From Oscillospiraceae bacterium (GTDB taxonomy: Bacteria > Bacillota > Clostridia > Saccharofermentanales > Saccharofermentanaceae): a stretch of 64,000 nt of DNA. The notes below the pieces were generated by a model. The model was given only the letters and a program-made list of their open reading frames with translations. It searched no databases and was not told the DNA's origin. The stretch spans positions 317,155 through 381,154 of the forward strand of contig SVIZ01000001.1 in the NCBI GenBank assembly GCA_015069205.1, in the 5' to 3' direction. The position numbers and the translations under genes were made by a program. Positions within the stretch are counted from its first letter, which is position 1. Each line of letters starts with the position of its first letter. Of this stretch, positions 50,400 through 59,239 are shown one piece after another.

Positions 50400-52118
50400 T
50401 TATACCTTAACCATATAAAGCGCATGGAAATATTTCTTCATTGCCATCAACTCATCGAAAGTTCCCTGCTCTTCTATCCTTCCGTCCCTCATGACGAGGA
50501 TCTTATCGTATCTGCGCATTAACCTTTCTTCAAGCGAATGAGTGACAACGATCCTCGTTATGCCTGTAAGATCCAGAATATCCGATGAAACTTTATATGC
50601 AGTCTGTGAATCAAGCGCGGCTGTGATCTCATCGGCAACAAGGACAGAAGATTTTTTAAGAAGACTTCTTGCAATGGATATTCTCTGCTTCTCTCCGCCT
50701 GATAATGCATTTCCGCTTTCACCGCAAAGATAATCACTTCCGCGTTCTTCTATCAGTTCGTTAAGATTGGATCTTCTGATGGCATCTTTTATCTCATCCT
50801 CAGGGAAATCACGGAACATCGTGATGTTGTCCCTGATCGAAGAATTAAATACAAACACATTCTGATCGATCAACGACACCTGATCGAAAAATGAATCCGA
50901 AGACGAGTCCTTAAGATTCGTGTCATCCCATCTGATCTTGCCGCTGTATCCGGCGCCGCAAGCACCGGACATAATGAGATTTAAAAGAGTTGATTTACCG
51001 CTTCCAGAAGCGCCTACGATCGCATAAGATTTGCCTGCTTCAAAATCGAATGACACATCGTGAAGGACTTCTTTTCCTTCTTCATATGAGAAAGATACAT
51101 CTTTAACCGATATTCCTTTTTCAAGAGCAGAAAGCTCTGTGCTTCCGCCTGTGCAAACGCTCTCGCCAAGAGATTTTGCGATCTTTTCTATTAGTGCTCT
51201 TGATGCTTTCCTGGCTGCTAAAAGACCGGGAAGCTCAGCTACGGGAGCAACAACAAAGTTCATCAGATTTACGAAGATCATGACCGTTCCTGCTGTAATC
51301 CCCTTACCCGTGAGAGCCATATATGCTCCTGCGAAAAATACTGTGACCTGTGCAACTACGCCGGCAAACTGACCCAGTGTACTGATCAGGATCTGAAGAC
51401 TCGTTCTGGTAAATTTTGAGTTTTCAAGTTTTGTATTCTCTAACGAGAAAAGACCCGTGACAGGCTCTTCGGCACGGAATGCTTTCACTACTGAAAAACC
51501 ATTAAGACAGTCAGTTATTGTTGCCGTAAAACTCTTATTCATATCAGAAACATTAACTTCAGCTTTGCTCAGTTTCTTACCCGATGCAAGTGATACAACA
51601 AGCGGCAGCAAAGTCACGGCTATCGCAATCAGTGTCAGCAAAGGCGAGTAGTAGATCATCATGCCAAGCGATGTAAAAAACAACGTAAGCCTGTATATAA
51701 ACCAGAACTCTTTATCCAGATAATTTGTCTCGATCGAGATGCTGTCATTGGTCAGTGCTGACAGATAAGTTGACTTGTTCTCAGAACGGAAAGACATGAT
51801 GTTTTTCTTCGTGAGTTCGGCAAACAGAGTCTCCTTATAATTCCGCATTGCTTTTCTGATATATCTCGGCTTTGCATAGTAAGTCAGATATGAAGAAAAC
51901 AGGAAAAACACAGCAATCAGAATGCATATTATCAGGAGCTCACTAATGCTCCATCTGCCGTTCCCGGAGGTCGTATCTATCAGTTCTCCCATAAACCAGG
52001 AGATAGCGATTCCCATCAGTCCCGACAGGAGTGCACCGATAACTGAAAGGATAAAAAAGACATGGTTGTCCCTATGGAACTGAGATTTCAGTTCCACATA
52101 TAAGTTTTTGTTTTTCAT
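50400..52118 (-). CDS. ABC transporter with fused membrane and ATPase domains
   Basis: A 572-residue half-transporter. Six hydrophobic segments lie in residues about 20-310. The ATPase has GASGSGKSTLL (Walker A), LSGGEKQRISIARSLL (signature), SVLVADEITAALD (Walker B) and VVTHS (H-loop). It belongs to the MsbA/LmrA-like group and probably works as a homodimer exporter. Substrate unknown. It starts 9 bp after the XRE-family regulator gene, so the regulator likely controls it. Confidence 0.92.
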   Translation of the reverse strand: MKNKNLYVELKSQFHRDNHVFFILSVIGALLSGLMGIAISWFMGELIDTTSGNGRWSISELLIICILIAVFFLFSSYLTYYAKPRYIRKAMRNYKETLFAELTKKNIMSFRSENKSTYLSALTNDSISIETNYLDKEFWFIYRLTLFFTSLGMMIYYSPLLTLIAIAVTLLPLVVSLASGKKLSKAEVNVSDMNKSFTATITDCLNGFSVVKAFRAEEPVTGLFSLENTKLENSKFTRTSLQILISTLGQFAGVVAQVTVFFAGAYMALTGKGITAGTVMIFVNLMNFVVAPVAELPGLLAARKASRALIEKIAKSLGESVCTGGSTELSALEKGISVKDVSFSYEEGKEVLHDVSFDFEAGKSYAIVGASGSGKSTLLNLIMSGACGAGYSGKIRWDDTNLKDSSSDSFFDQVSLIDQNVFVFNSSIRDNITMFRDFPEDEIKDAIRRSNLNELIEERGSDYLCGESGNALSGGEKQRISIARSLLKKSSVLVADEITAALDSQTAYKVSSDILDLTGITRIVVTHSLEERLMRRYDKILVMRDGRIEEQGTFDELMAMKKYFHALYMVKV

Positions 52119-52126
52119 GTGAATAC

Positions 52127-53194
52127 CTACCTGTTGATCTTATTCCACAACGCGTTGAATTTCTTGTCATTGATCAGACCGAGTGTATAATCGATCGATT
52201 CTTTTGCAGTCTCACCTAGCAGGCTGAATGTACTAACAGCGTTGTGGCTTTCAAACAGCTTGATGATGTCTGTCGTCTTCTCTTCTGAAGTGTCGAAAAC
52301 GTCTGCCAGATCTCTTGCTTCTATAAGAAGCTCTTCCGCTTTTTCTTTATCACCGCTCTTGAAATACGCATAACTTTCCGAGGTTAAATACGAACACTTC
52401 GTCTTATCGAAGAAACACATTTCGTCCGTTTTTCTGATAGTTTCAGTAAACTCGATGCACCATCTTGAGAGCATCTTGATCCTGTTTAGATCACCTTTGT
52501 TTTTATAGTAGAAGAGCAGTCCCGAAGTAGTGTTGATCATCTCGAAAGTGAGTTCGGTAAAACTTAAGATCAGCTTTCTGTAGCAATCATCTCCGCTGTC
52601 GCCGCTCAAAGATGTAAGCAATCCGATCTTCGAATTGAAGACACCGGCTTCATTGTTTTTGAGCATCATGGAAATAGCTCTGTCACTGTCGCCTGTCAGG
52701 AAATACAGAAGCGCAATGCTGCCTATCAGCGAGAGCCTTCCAAAACGCGGATTGATATCATATGGAACGATCACTAATGCTTTTTCGAAAAGCGAAATCG
52801 CTCTCTTCATCATATCGTTATTCTTCTCTTCGATACCGAATGCGGAAAACACATTTCCGGCAGCAACGATCACACCGAAATCATTAGGATATTTAACAAG
52901 TGCTTTCTCCGCTTCTTCGAATACCGAACGGTCTTTTTTACCCAACAGTTCATAGATATGATCTGTGATCGTTCCCTTTCTCTTATCCGCCATCTCATAA
53001 CCCAAAAGGTTATCAACAGATGTATCAAAAAGATCGGCGATCCTGACGAGCATACCGATCTCAGGAGACGTAAGGTTTGCCTCCCACTTATAAACTGCAC
53101 CCACCGTAACTCCCAAAGCATTTGCCAATGCTTCCTGTGTAAGCGAACGTTCTTTTCTCATTCTCTTGATGTTTTCAGCCAGTTTGAGTTCCAT
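52127..53194 (-). CDS. XRE-family regulator with a helical (TPR-like) C-terminus
   Basis: About 355 residues from ATG 53194 (SD AAAGGAG; the in-frame GTG upstream overlaps the SD). Residues 1-60 are a XRE HTH: LAENIKRMRKERSLTQEALANALGVTVGAVYKWE. The rest is helical repeats like RRNPP/TPR sensor domains, common in regulators responding to a ligand or peptide. It is the first gene of a two-gene unit with the ABC exporter. Confidence 0.9.
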   Translation of the reverse strand: MELKLAENIKRMRKERSLTQEALANALGVTVGAVYKWEANLTSPEIGMLVRIADLFDTSVDNLLGYEMADKRKGTITDHIYELLGKKDRSVFEEAEKALVKYPNDFGVIVAAGNVFSAFGIEEKNNDMMKRAISLFEKALVIVPYDINPRFGRLSLIGSIALLYFLTGDSDRAISMMLKNNEAGVFNSKIGLLTSLSGDSGDDCYRKLILSFTELTFEMINTTSGLLFYYKNKGDLNRIKMLSRWCIEFTETIRKTDEMCFFDKTKCSYLTSESYAYFKSGDKEKAEELLIEARDLADVFDTSEEKTTDIIKLFESHNAVSTFSLLGETAKESIDYTLGLINDKKFNALWNKINR

Positions 53195-53388
53195 GTCCGT
53201 CACTCCTTTGAAACTTCATTTGCTCTAATGATAACGGAAATCAACTCCGGTTTGAACTGACTGCCAATACTATTTGGATATTTATTTTTATACCAACAGG
53301 GAGGGTAATTTCACAAAAAGTAGACAGCAATCTATTTTATTCTCTATAATTTCAGACAAAGAAAACATATTAATCAGGAGGCAGAGCC

Positions 53389-54066
53389 ATGAAAGGAATG
53401 AAGAGAATCACGACACTCTTATTAGCAGGTTCCATGGCTCTTACTTTCAGCGCATGTGTACGAAATGACCGCATTGATACTGACGGAAGTGATATAGAAG
53501 AGTCTTCAGAAGAAATAACCGGGACGTCAGAAGAAGTTCTCAAATGGTGTGAAAGCGATCGCTTTTATCTTTACGGTCATGAGATCGTATTTGGCGAGAC
53601 CACAGTTCAGGAACTGTATGACATCACCGACTGTTGCGTATTTTATGACTTTGACGAAACCTATACACAAAAGATCTACTTCACCATTGATGACCTGGTC
53701 GATATTCCGTGCTGCCGGATCTTTCCCACTGAAAAAGCCAAAGAGTCTGAAGTTGCATCCGCCTTCATATACATACAAAGACCTGAGGGTTACTTTCACC
53801 AGGATTACCCCTTAAAAGAAGGCATAATCTACGGAATATCTTTCAAGCCAAACACTGCTTCGCTCTGGGGAGATAACATAAGCTTTGATGTTCCTCTCAC
53901 CATGACCCCCGAAGAACTGATTGAAAATTCAGGAGAGCCCGTCCGTTGTGAATACGGCATGTACGGTTACCATGCCGGCGGCAAAAAATATGAAGATCAC
54001 ATGTTTGAGTTTGATGAGAAAGGCCGTCTTGTAGAATTCACTATACAAAAGATCACGTGGGGTTAG
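53389..54066 (+). CDS. Lipoprotein of unknown function
   Basis: A 225-residue protein. Signal peptide with lipobox LTFSAC (Cys about residue 22), so anchored to the outer face of the membrane. A Ser/Glu-rich spacer follows, then a domain with the phrase YLYGHEIVFGETTVQELYDI and Trp/Tyr-rich strands. Four Cys in the mature part (DCCVFYD, IPCCRI) may form disulfides. SD AGGAGG precedes ATG. No family recognised. Confidence 0.75.
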   Translation: MKGMKRITTLLLAGSMALTFSACVRNDRIDTDGSDIEESSEEITGTSEEVLKWCESDRFYLYGHEIVFGETTVQELYDITDCCVFYDFDETYTQKIYFTIDDLVDIPCCRIFPTEKAKESEVASAFIYIQRPEGYFHQDYPLKEGIIYGISFKPNTASLWGDNISFDVPLTMTPEELIENSGEPVRCEYGMYGYHAGGKKYEDHMFEFDEKGRLVEFTIQKITWG

Positions 54067-54101
54067 CCGACTGCGTCTCCCGGTATAACATGTTAAATGG
54101 T

Positions 54102-55178
54102 TTAAGTGTCTACTCCCGATTCGAGTATTGATATTCCCGGAACATTACAATCTATCTCCATCAATGCTCCTACAGGCAGTACGGTCATAGGTGTTCTGTG
54201 AATGTAATCTACATTTTCCAATATAACCATATCCGGTCTGTTTACTTCCTTACATATAACCTTCAGTATCGTTTCCCTGCTGTCATCATCCATCGGACCT
54301 GTAATCACGGCTTTGGCTTTATCAAACACTCCGGCCGCAGCAAATGCACGAAGCTCATGTAATCCGGCCAGTTTACTGTCATAGATGTTACAGTGTTCCA
54401 GCGCAATAATGGAATCTTCCCATACATCAGGACCCGGGAAAAACTTCGTTCCCATTATCTGCCAGAGAGGTCCTCCACAAACAGGGATAACATGACCTCT
54501 GACTTTTCCAGTCCCCTGCAATACCTTGTAGCCGGATCCTTTTGTCCAGGGAATCGGATCTCTTAAATCTTCGATCTCATCATTATCAGGAAAGCGTTCA
54601 TGCTGAACCCCATCGATCGTATAAGTGGTATTCCAGTCGATCGGGGTGGTCTTTTCCGCCGCTTTGATCTCGCCTATTACCTCAGTCGAAAACAATGTCC
54701 TTCTGATCGCATCTTCCGTATACTCATCGAGTTTCCCCGGCTGTGCGATCGGGGTCAGAACATTGGGACCGTAATAAGCCCGGACACCCGCATATGTAAA
54801 AACAGCCATCCAGGTTGCAATATCAGAATATCCCATAAATACTTTTGGATGATCATGAATGACCTGCGTATCGATATAAGGAAGAACACGGTATGAATCA
54901 TCTCCGCCCTGATTGCAGATTATTCCTTTGATGGAATCATCCTTCAAAGCCCACATCAGATCCTCTGCTCTTTTCTCGGGATGTTCATAAAGATAGCTGC
55001 TCCCCTTAAGCGCATGAGGTGTCTCAACCACTTTTACGTTAAAGATCCTTTCGAATCTTCTTTTACCCAACAGGTATCTTGGAAGCATATCTTCATCACC
55101 GGCACGGCCGCCTGAAATTGAAATAAATGCTACCTTATCGCCTTCATTCAATTTCGGTGGAATGATCAGTTTTTTCAT
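54102..55178 (-). CDS. S66-family LD-carboxypeptidase (MccF-like)
   Basis: A 358-residue protein of the S66 fold. The nucleophile region is KVFMGYSDIATWMAVF (Ser about residue 118). The Glu/His pair of the triad is expected in the C-terminal half around IIALEHCNIYDSKLAGLHELRAF. Members either cut LD-crosslinked peptidoglycan peptides or, in the MccF subgroup, destroy microcin-C-like nucleotide peptides. The sequence resembles the latter group (NQGGDDSYRVLPYID). SD GGAGGAAG precedes ATG. Confidence 0.87.
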   Translation of the reverse strand: MKKLIIPPKLNEGDKVAFISISGGRAGDEDMLPRYLLGKRRFERIFNVKVVETPHALKGSSYLYEHPEKRAEDLMWALKDDSIKGIICNQGGDDSYRVLPYIDTQVIHDHPKVFMGYSDIATWMAVFTYAGVRAYYGPNVLTPIAQPGKLDEYTEDAIRRTLFSTEVIGEIKAAEKTTPIDWNTTYTIDGVQHERFPDNDEIEDLRDPIPWTKGSGYKVLQGTGKVRGHVIPVCGGPLWQIMGTKFFPGPDVWEDSIIALEHCNIYDSKLAGLHELRAFAAAGVFDKAKAVITGPMDDDSRETILKVICKEVNRPDMVILENVDYIHRTPMTVLPVGALMEIDCNVPGISILESGVDT

Positions 55179-55235
55179 TTCGCTTCCTCCGTTAATTCCA
55201 ATCTGACTTAGTCGATTTTCCTGCTGATTGCCCTA

Positions 55236-55808
55236 CTAAGATTTGCTCCTGATAAGACACTTAAAATATGCATCAATGATCTCACCGGGACTTTGTGTAA
55301 GGCCGTTTCCGATCCACCATTTGACTGTGTTAATGAAACTTCCAATGACAAACTGTTTCTTGAACTCATCAGACACATCTATATCAATATGAGAGATCAT
55401 GTCACCAAACGCATCTTCAAGATACCCGGAAAAATAGCGTGTAAAAAGTTTTTCCGACTCTCCGTACATGATCGAACTGATGTTGTCTTCGTGGTCCTTG
55501 ATGTGCCAGAGAATATGCTCAAGCAATGCCTTCAGTTCCTCATGATTGGCCGAGAAATCATGACTCTTCTCAGGCATGAGCGATTCGGAAAATACATGTG
55601 AAAACATCTCGTCACACATCTGTTCAAGGAGCTGGTCTTTAGTCTCAAAATGAGAATAGAAAGTGCTTCTCCCGATATTTGCCTCATCGATGATCTCCTG
55701 CACCGTTATATCTTCAAAGCGCCGCTTTCTCAATAACTTTGTCAGTGCATCGTATATCGCTGTTCTGGTCTTTTGCTGCCGTCTGTCCATATTCTTTTTC
55801 CCGTACAT
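55236..55808 (-). CDS. TetR-family regulator
   Basis: A 190-residue regulator. The HTH is at residues about 12-55 (TRTAIYDALTKLLRKRRFEDITVQEIIDEANIGRSTFYSHFETKDQLLEQM). The C-terminal ligand/dimer domain resembles the AcrR-type TetR_C pattern ending VKWWIGNGLTQSPGEI. It is divergent from the EamA transporter at 55917 and probably represses it; GAACA-CAA-TGTTC (55889-55901) between them is a candidate site. An alternative start seven codons later is possible. Confidence 0.9.
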   Translation of the reverse strand: MYGKKNMDRRQQKTRTAIYDALTKLLRKRRFEDITVQEIIDEANIGRSTFYSHFETKDQLLEQMCDEMFSHVFSESLMPEKSHDFSANHEELKALLEHILWHIKDHEDNISSIMYGESEKLFTRYFSGYLEDAFGDMISHIDIDVSDEFKKQFVIGSFINTVKWWIGNGLTQSPGEIIDAYFKCLIRSKS

Positions 55809-55888
55809 TTTTCAAATAATGTTCAATAACTGACAAATCGAAAAGTCTGATTATTGTTTGCTCTTATCACGGATTATAACATTTTACC

Positions 55889-55901
55889 GAACACAATGTT
55901 C
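55889..55901. promoter_or_regulatory. Candidate TetR operator
   Basis: Perfect inverted repeat GAACA-CAA-TGTTC just before the EamA start and after a TATAAC -10 on the plus strand. A related half-site TGTTCA lies at 55819-55824 near the TetR start. Confidence 0.5.
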
Positions 55902-55916
55902 AGGAAGTGACAGGAT

Positions 55917-56783
55917 ATGAATAAAAACAAAACAATCAGATACGCTATATATGCAGCACTGCTATATGCGGTAAGCACACCGTTCTCAAAGATTCTTATG
56001 GAAAAGATTCCCCCTGCTTTTATGGCCGGACTTCTTTATCTCGGAGCAGCTGCAGGAATGGTAATCACAACTCTCTTTTCCCGTAAAAAGAGCAAAGAAG
56101 AAGCTGCTTTTACCCATAAAGATATTCCATATCTAATATTGATGGTAATTCTTGATATAGCCGCACCAATACTTCTGATGACCGCATTAAAGTACTCTTC
56201 AGCTGAATCAGTATCTCTGCTTAATAATTTCGAGATAGTTGCGACATCCCTGATCGCACTTCTGATCTTCAAAGAAAAATTATCGCCACGTCTTTGGATC
56301 GCGATAACGCTTATAACAGCCGCCAGCATTATGCTCTCATTAAGCGAAAACGGATCGCTCACCATATCCGTATACTCGCTTCTGGCTTTGCTAGCCTGTT
56401 GTTGCTGGGGACTTGAGAATAACTGCACACGCAAGCTTTCCAACCGCGATCCTGCAAAGATAGTGATAATAAAAGGCTTCGGCTCGGGAACAGGTTCAGT
56501 GATCGTAGCATTGATATGCGGCGAGAGACTCAATATTACCCCATATATCTTGCTTGCACTGCTCTTGGGCTTCATTGCTTACGGTCTGAGCATTTATACA
56601 TATGTCTATGCCCAGCGTTATATAGGTGCAGCAAAGACATCAGCGTTTTATGCTTTGGCTCCATTCATTGGAGCGCTTATCTCACTTGTGCTCTTCCCGA
56701 AGATACCATCTTGGCTGTTCATCATTTCATTTGTCATCATGGCACTGGGAGCATTCCTGGCAATAGAAAAAGAAAGGACTTAA
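55917..56783 (+). CDS. EamA/DMT superfamily transporter
   Basis: A 288-residue protein with ten hydrophobic segments in two EamA halves (YAIYAALLYAVSTPFSKILMEKIPPAFMAGLLYLGAA ... and the second half starting SVYSLLALLACCCWGLENN). These move small metabolites or drugs out of the cell. Its partner is the divergent TetR gene. The methyltransferase gene starts 3 bp after its stop. Confidence 0.9.
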   Translation: MNKNKTIRYAIYAALLYAVSTPFSKILMEKIPPAFMAGLLYLGAAAGMVITTLFSRKKSKEEAAFTHKDIPYLILMVILDIAAPILLMTALKYSSAESVSLLNNFEIVATSLIALLIFKEKLSPRLWIAITLITAASIMLSLSENGSLTISVYSLLALLACCCWGLENNCTRKLSNRDPAKIVIIKGFGSGTGSVIVALICGERLNITPYILLALLLGFIAYGLSIYTYVYAQRYIGAAKTSAFYALAPFIGALISLVLFPKIPSWLFIISFVIMALGAFLAIEKERT

Positions 56784-56785
56784 TT

Positions 56786-57370
56786 ATGGAAAAGAAAGAT
56801 TTCAAATTCGACAAGAGGGCAAACAAATACGACGATCATTTTGAAGGCAGGTTGTCACGCAGGTTTTACGAACTCCTGTACAGATATACTGACCTCAGGA
56901 AAGGCGACAAGATCCTTGATGTCGGCTGCGGAACAGGTACTATCTTAAAAACATTCAATGAGTTCGAGAACATAGAAGGACACGGAATTGATGTCGAGCC
57001 ACAGATGCTTTCTGTCGCGCGCCGCAAATGTCCTGACATGGATATCAGGGAATGCTCCTGCGAAGACACCCCTTATAATGATTCTTATTTCGATACATTA
57101 ACCGCATGCATGGCATATCATCATTTCCCTGATAAAGAAGCTTTCGGGAAGGAAGCTTTGCGGATCCTGAAGCCGAACGGCAGATTATATATCGCAGATC
57201 CCGCCTTCCCCCACCCGGTCAGAAAAGCACTTAATCTTATGTGCCGTAACATCAACGGGGAATTCCTTTCATCCGAAGAGATGAGATCAAGATTTGAAAG
57301 CCAGGGCTTCCGGTATATCGGAGTGCAAAAAGACAGATATGCCCAACTTGTTATTCTCGAGAAGCCTTAA
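56786..57370 (+). CDS. SAM-dependent class I methyltransferase
   Basis: 194 residues from ATG 56786 with SD AGAAAGGA; the longer frame upstream runs through the EamA gene and lacks an SD. SAM-binding motif I is ILDVGCGTGTIL (about residues 42-53), then DMDIRECSCEDTPYNDSYFD, AYHHFP and the late motif ILKPNGRLYIADP. It resembles small UbiE/COQ5-like methyltransferases. Probably co-transcribed with the transporter. Confidence 0.92.
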   Translation: MEKKDFKFDKRANKYDDHFEGRLSRRFYELLYRYTDLRKGDKILDVGCGTGTILKTFNEFENIEGHGIDVEPQMLSVARRKCPDMDIRECSCEDTPYNDSYFDTLTACMAYHHFPDKEAFGKEALRILKPNGRLYIADPAFPHPVRKALNLMCRNINGEFLSSEEMRSRFESQGFRYIGVQKDRYAQLVILEKP

Positions 57371-57453
57371 TGAACGATATCACCACGGTTTGTTATAATA
57401 TATAAAGTCGGTATAGGGATATTTATTAAGGGATCAAGACAGGTGGATCACAT

Positions 57454-57888
57454 ATGTCGCGAAAAGAATTCGAGACCGTTGTTGAGGCATACAGACTCTC
57501 ATTGAAGACAAATCCACACGATTTTTATGCTCTTAGAGGATTGATGCTTGCAGCAGCCTTCCTGAAAGATATGGACGGACTTGTCCATGCAGATGAAGCA
57601 AAACGCTTTTCGTACAATCCCATAATAGTTAATGAAGTGATCGACTGTGCTTCTGAAGAAGACAAGGAATACTTTAAGAAATTTGCCAAGCTCTATGCTG
57701 ACAAAAAACGGCAGATCGATTGTAGCAGGGAGATAGAATCACTGCGCCAGGATTGCAAAAGGATCGAGACTGCCATGCAGTTAACCGAAGATACCCGTCG
57801 CGATTACTATATCAAAGCCGGCAAGTACGGAAAATGGCATCCTAAAGCATACTTCATTCTCGGATGGTGTGATACGGCCTTTTTTTAA
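57454..57888 (+). CDS. N-terminal part of a protein split by an in-frame stop
   Basis: 144 residues from ATG (SD AGGTGG). The N-terminal region (about residues 5-60) looks like a TPR-like helical pair (VEAYRLSLKTNPHDFYALRGLMLAAAFL). A charged coiled-coil segment with two Cys follows. It ends ...GWCDTAFF just at a TAA behind a T7 run. The same frame continues without a break into a membrane segment (see 57889-58203), so this is likely one gene with a nonsense change. Confidence 0.7.
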   Translation: MSRKEFETVVEAYRLSLKTNPHDFYALRGLMLAAAFLKDMDGLVHADEAKRFSYNPIIVNEVIDCASEEDKEYFKKFAKLYADKKRQIDCSREIESLRQDCKRIETAMQLTEDTRRDYYIKAGKYGKWHPKAYFILGWCDTAFF

Positions 57889-58203
57889 ATCTTAGAATTT
57901 ATCATCGCCGCAGTTTTGGATTCAAGCGGCACTGGAGGAGCGGTAACTTTTATGGCTGTTTTTGGCGGCCTCACGCTTCTTATCGGCGCAGGTGTTAATT
58001 TCGGCTATGTCTTCCCCAGATTCAAGATAATGAAAGAAATAGACACTTATATGGAAGAATTCAAAACCGAATTATCCATCACCGAAGCGAAAATAAGGAA
58101 ATTAGAAGCTGAAAACGAAGAACTCTCTGAAGACATCAGAAAAAGCATCAATGATTTTGTATTGGAAGACGAATATAGAACGGTCAGCAAAACACAACAG
58201 TAA
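57889..58203 (+). pseudogene. C-terminal continuation after the in-frame stop (TM plus coiled coil)
   Basis: Reading on after the stop in the same frame gives ILEFIIAAVLDSSGTGG, then VTFMAVFGGLTLLIGAGVNFGYVF (two membrane-like segments), then a Glu/Lys-rich coiled coil ending TVSKTQQ. No SD precedes the possible TTG at 57916, so this part is not independently translated. It fits the lost C-terminus of the upstream frame. Confidence 0.65.
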
Positions 58204-58292
58204 TGAAGTTTTGCATGTTGCTCATTCTTTACCCGCCAGCAATCTTATTTGGTTTTCTTCAGATAATAGCTATTAAATTAATACAAGCAAAG

Positions 58293-58808
58293 TCAATTAG
58301 CAGATAGATATTCTTCCTTCAGTATCTCCATCTCCACTACATTCCAAGGATCTTTTTTTACGATTTCCGTATCATGGAATCCGACTCTCTTATAGCATGC
58401 ATGTGCACGACTATTATTCTCAAAAACACCGATCGTGATCTTTTCTACTCCAAGGATCTCAAAGGCATATTTCATTCCCAGACGGAGCATCTCAGTACCA
58501 TAGCCTTTTCCGCGTATATTTCCGTCAACGATGACCCAGCCGAACCTAAGCGTCTTATTATCACCGTTAAGATATCTCATGATAAAGTGTCCGACGGCAC
58601 CGCTTTCATCAAAGGCGATCCAGGGATAGAAATTATCCTTTTCCATGCAAAGGCCATTCTTGTTCTTATATACATCTGCTATGATATCTCCATTAATCGG
58701 AAACTCACCGAAGAGTTCTCCGCCCCATTTCATAAAGGTATCTTTGTCCTGTATCCACTGTGCGATCGTCTCGGCATCAGCTTCCTTATACTGTCTGAGT
58801 CTTAACAT
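58293..58808 (-). CDS. GNAT N-acetyltransferase
   Basis: A 171-residue GNAT protein. The acetyl-CoA motif RGKGYGTEMLRLGMKYAFEIL is at about residues 98-118, and VGFHDTE-like ends follow (ACYKRVGFHD). Members acetylate ribosomal or small-molecule amines; the substrate is unknown. SD GGAGGAA precedes ATG. It is the last chromosomal gene before the integrative element. Confidence 0.9.
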   Translation of the reverse strand: MLRLRQYKEADAETIAQWIQDKDTFMKWGGELFGEFPINGDIIADVYKNKNGLCMEKDNFYPWIAFDESGAVGHFIMRYLNGDNKTLRFGWVIVDGNIRGKGYGTEMLRLGMKYAFEILGVEKITIGVFENNSRAHACYKRVGFHDTEIVKKDPWNVVEMEILKEEYLSAN

Positions 58809-58868
58809 AGATTCCTCCGACTACCGATTTATCTAACAAATTGTATCATATGACCGATGGCTGGTCTG

Positions 58869-58885
58869 AAGTGAACCCCGGAAGT
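58869..58885 (+). repeat. Half of the prfC terminator sequence, copied
   Basis: These 17 bases are identical to 28583-28599, the left half of the prfC terminator. The second half that would complete the hairpin is missing here. A remnant near the integrative element's edge is possible. Confidence 0.5.
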
Positions 58886-58916
58886 TGGACGGAATAAATA
58901 AGCAGAAAAATCTCAG

Positions 58917-58939
58917 ACGTTAACCAAACGTTAACCAAA
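58917..58939 (+). repeat. Integrase arm-type repeat, left copy (two GTTAACCAAA units)
   Basis: A 23-bp sequence made of two direct copies of CGTTAACCAAA. The same 23 bp recurs exactly at 59216-59238. A weaker form, GGTTACCAAATAGTTACCA, follows at 58951-58969. Confidence 0.75.
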
Positions 58940-59009
58940 AACCTGAGCATGGTTACCAAATAGTTACCATTTCGGTCCTTTTATTGCTTATCTAGCGATT
59001 CCCCGGGCA

Positions 59010-59048
59010 AAAGAAAAACCCTTGAAACGCAATGTTTTCAAGGGTTTT
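59010..59048 (-). terminator. Terminator left behind the split tRNA-Thr end
   Basis: AAAACCCTTGAAA pairs with TTTCAAGGGTTTT; it has A/T runs on both sides and sits just past the tRNA 3' end on the minus strand, the normal place for a tRNA terminator. Confidence 0.75.
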
Positions 59049-59053
59049 GGTCT

Positions 59054-59098
59054 TGGAGCCATTTGTGGGACTCGAACCCACGACCTGCTGATTACAAA
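59054..59098 (-). other. att site: 3' half of a tRNA-Thr (TGT) gene
   Basis: On the minus strand the bases run TTTGTAA (anticodon loop, TGT), TCAGC (anticodon stem 3' side), AGGTC, T arm GTGGGTTCGAGTCCCAC, AAATGGC, T73 and CCA. The bases before the anticodon loop do not form the matching stem (ATCCA instead of GCTGA), so the 5' half is absent. This is the displaced 3' end expected after integration into a tRNA; the intact tRNA should lie at the far right end of the element. Confidence 0.85.
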
Positions 59099-59175
59099 TG
59101 GATTCCCCCACAATTTATAACTTTTCAAAAACTAACGCAAAGCCTTGATTTTATTGGGTTTGCGGGGCGTTATCA

Positions 59176-59187
59176 GAACATATGTTC
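59176..59187. promoter_or_regulatory. 12-bp palindrome near the att core
   Basis: GAACATATGTTC is a perfect palindrome between the tRNA fragment and the integrase. It could be a binding site for an excisionase or host factor. A stem CGCAAA..TTTGCG to its left likely ends the integrase transcript. Confidence 0.4.
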
Positions 59188-59215
59188 ACGCACTTTTTTG
59201 TATCTTTTTGGAAAA

Positions 59216-59238
59216 ACGTTAACCAAACGTTAACCAAA
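59216..59238 (+). repeat. Integrase arm-type repeat, right copy
   Basis: Exact copy of 58917-58939, made of two CGTTAACCAAA units, directly next to the integrase stop codon. In size and direct-repeat form it fits arm-type sites of tyrosine recombinases. Confidence 0.75.
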
Positions 59239-59239
59239 T

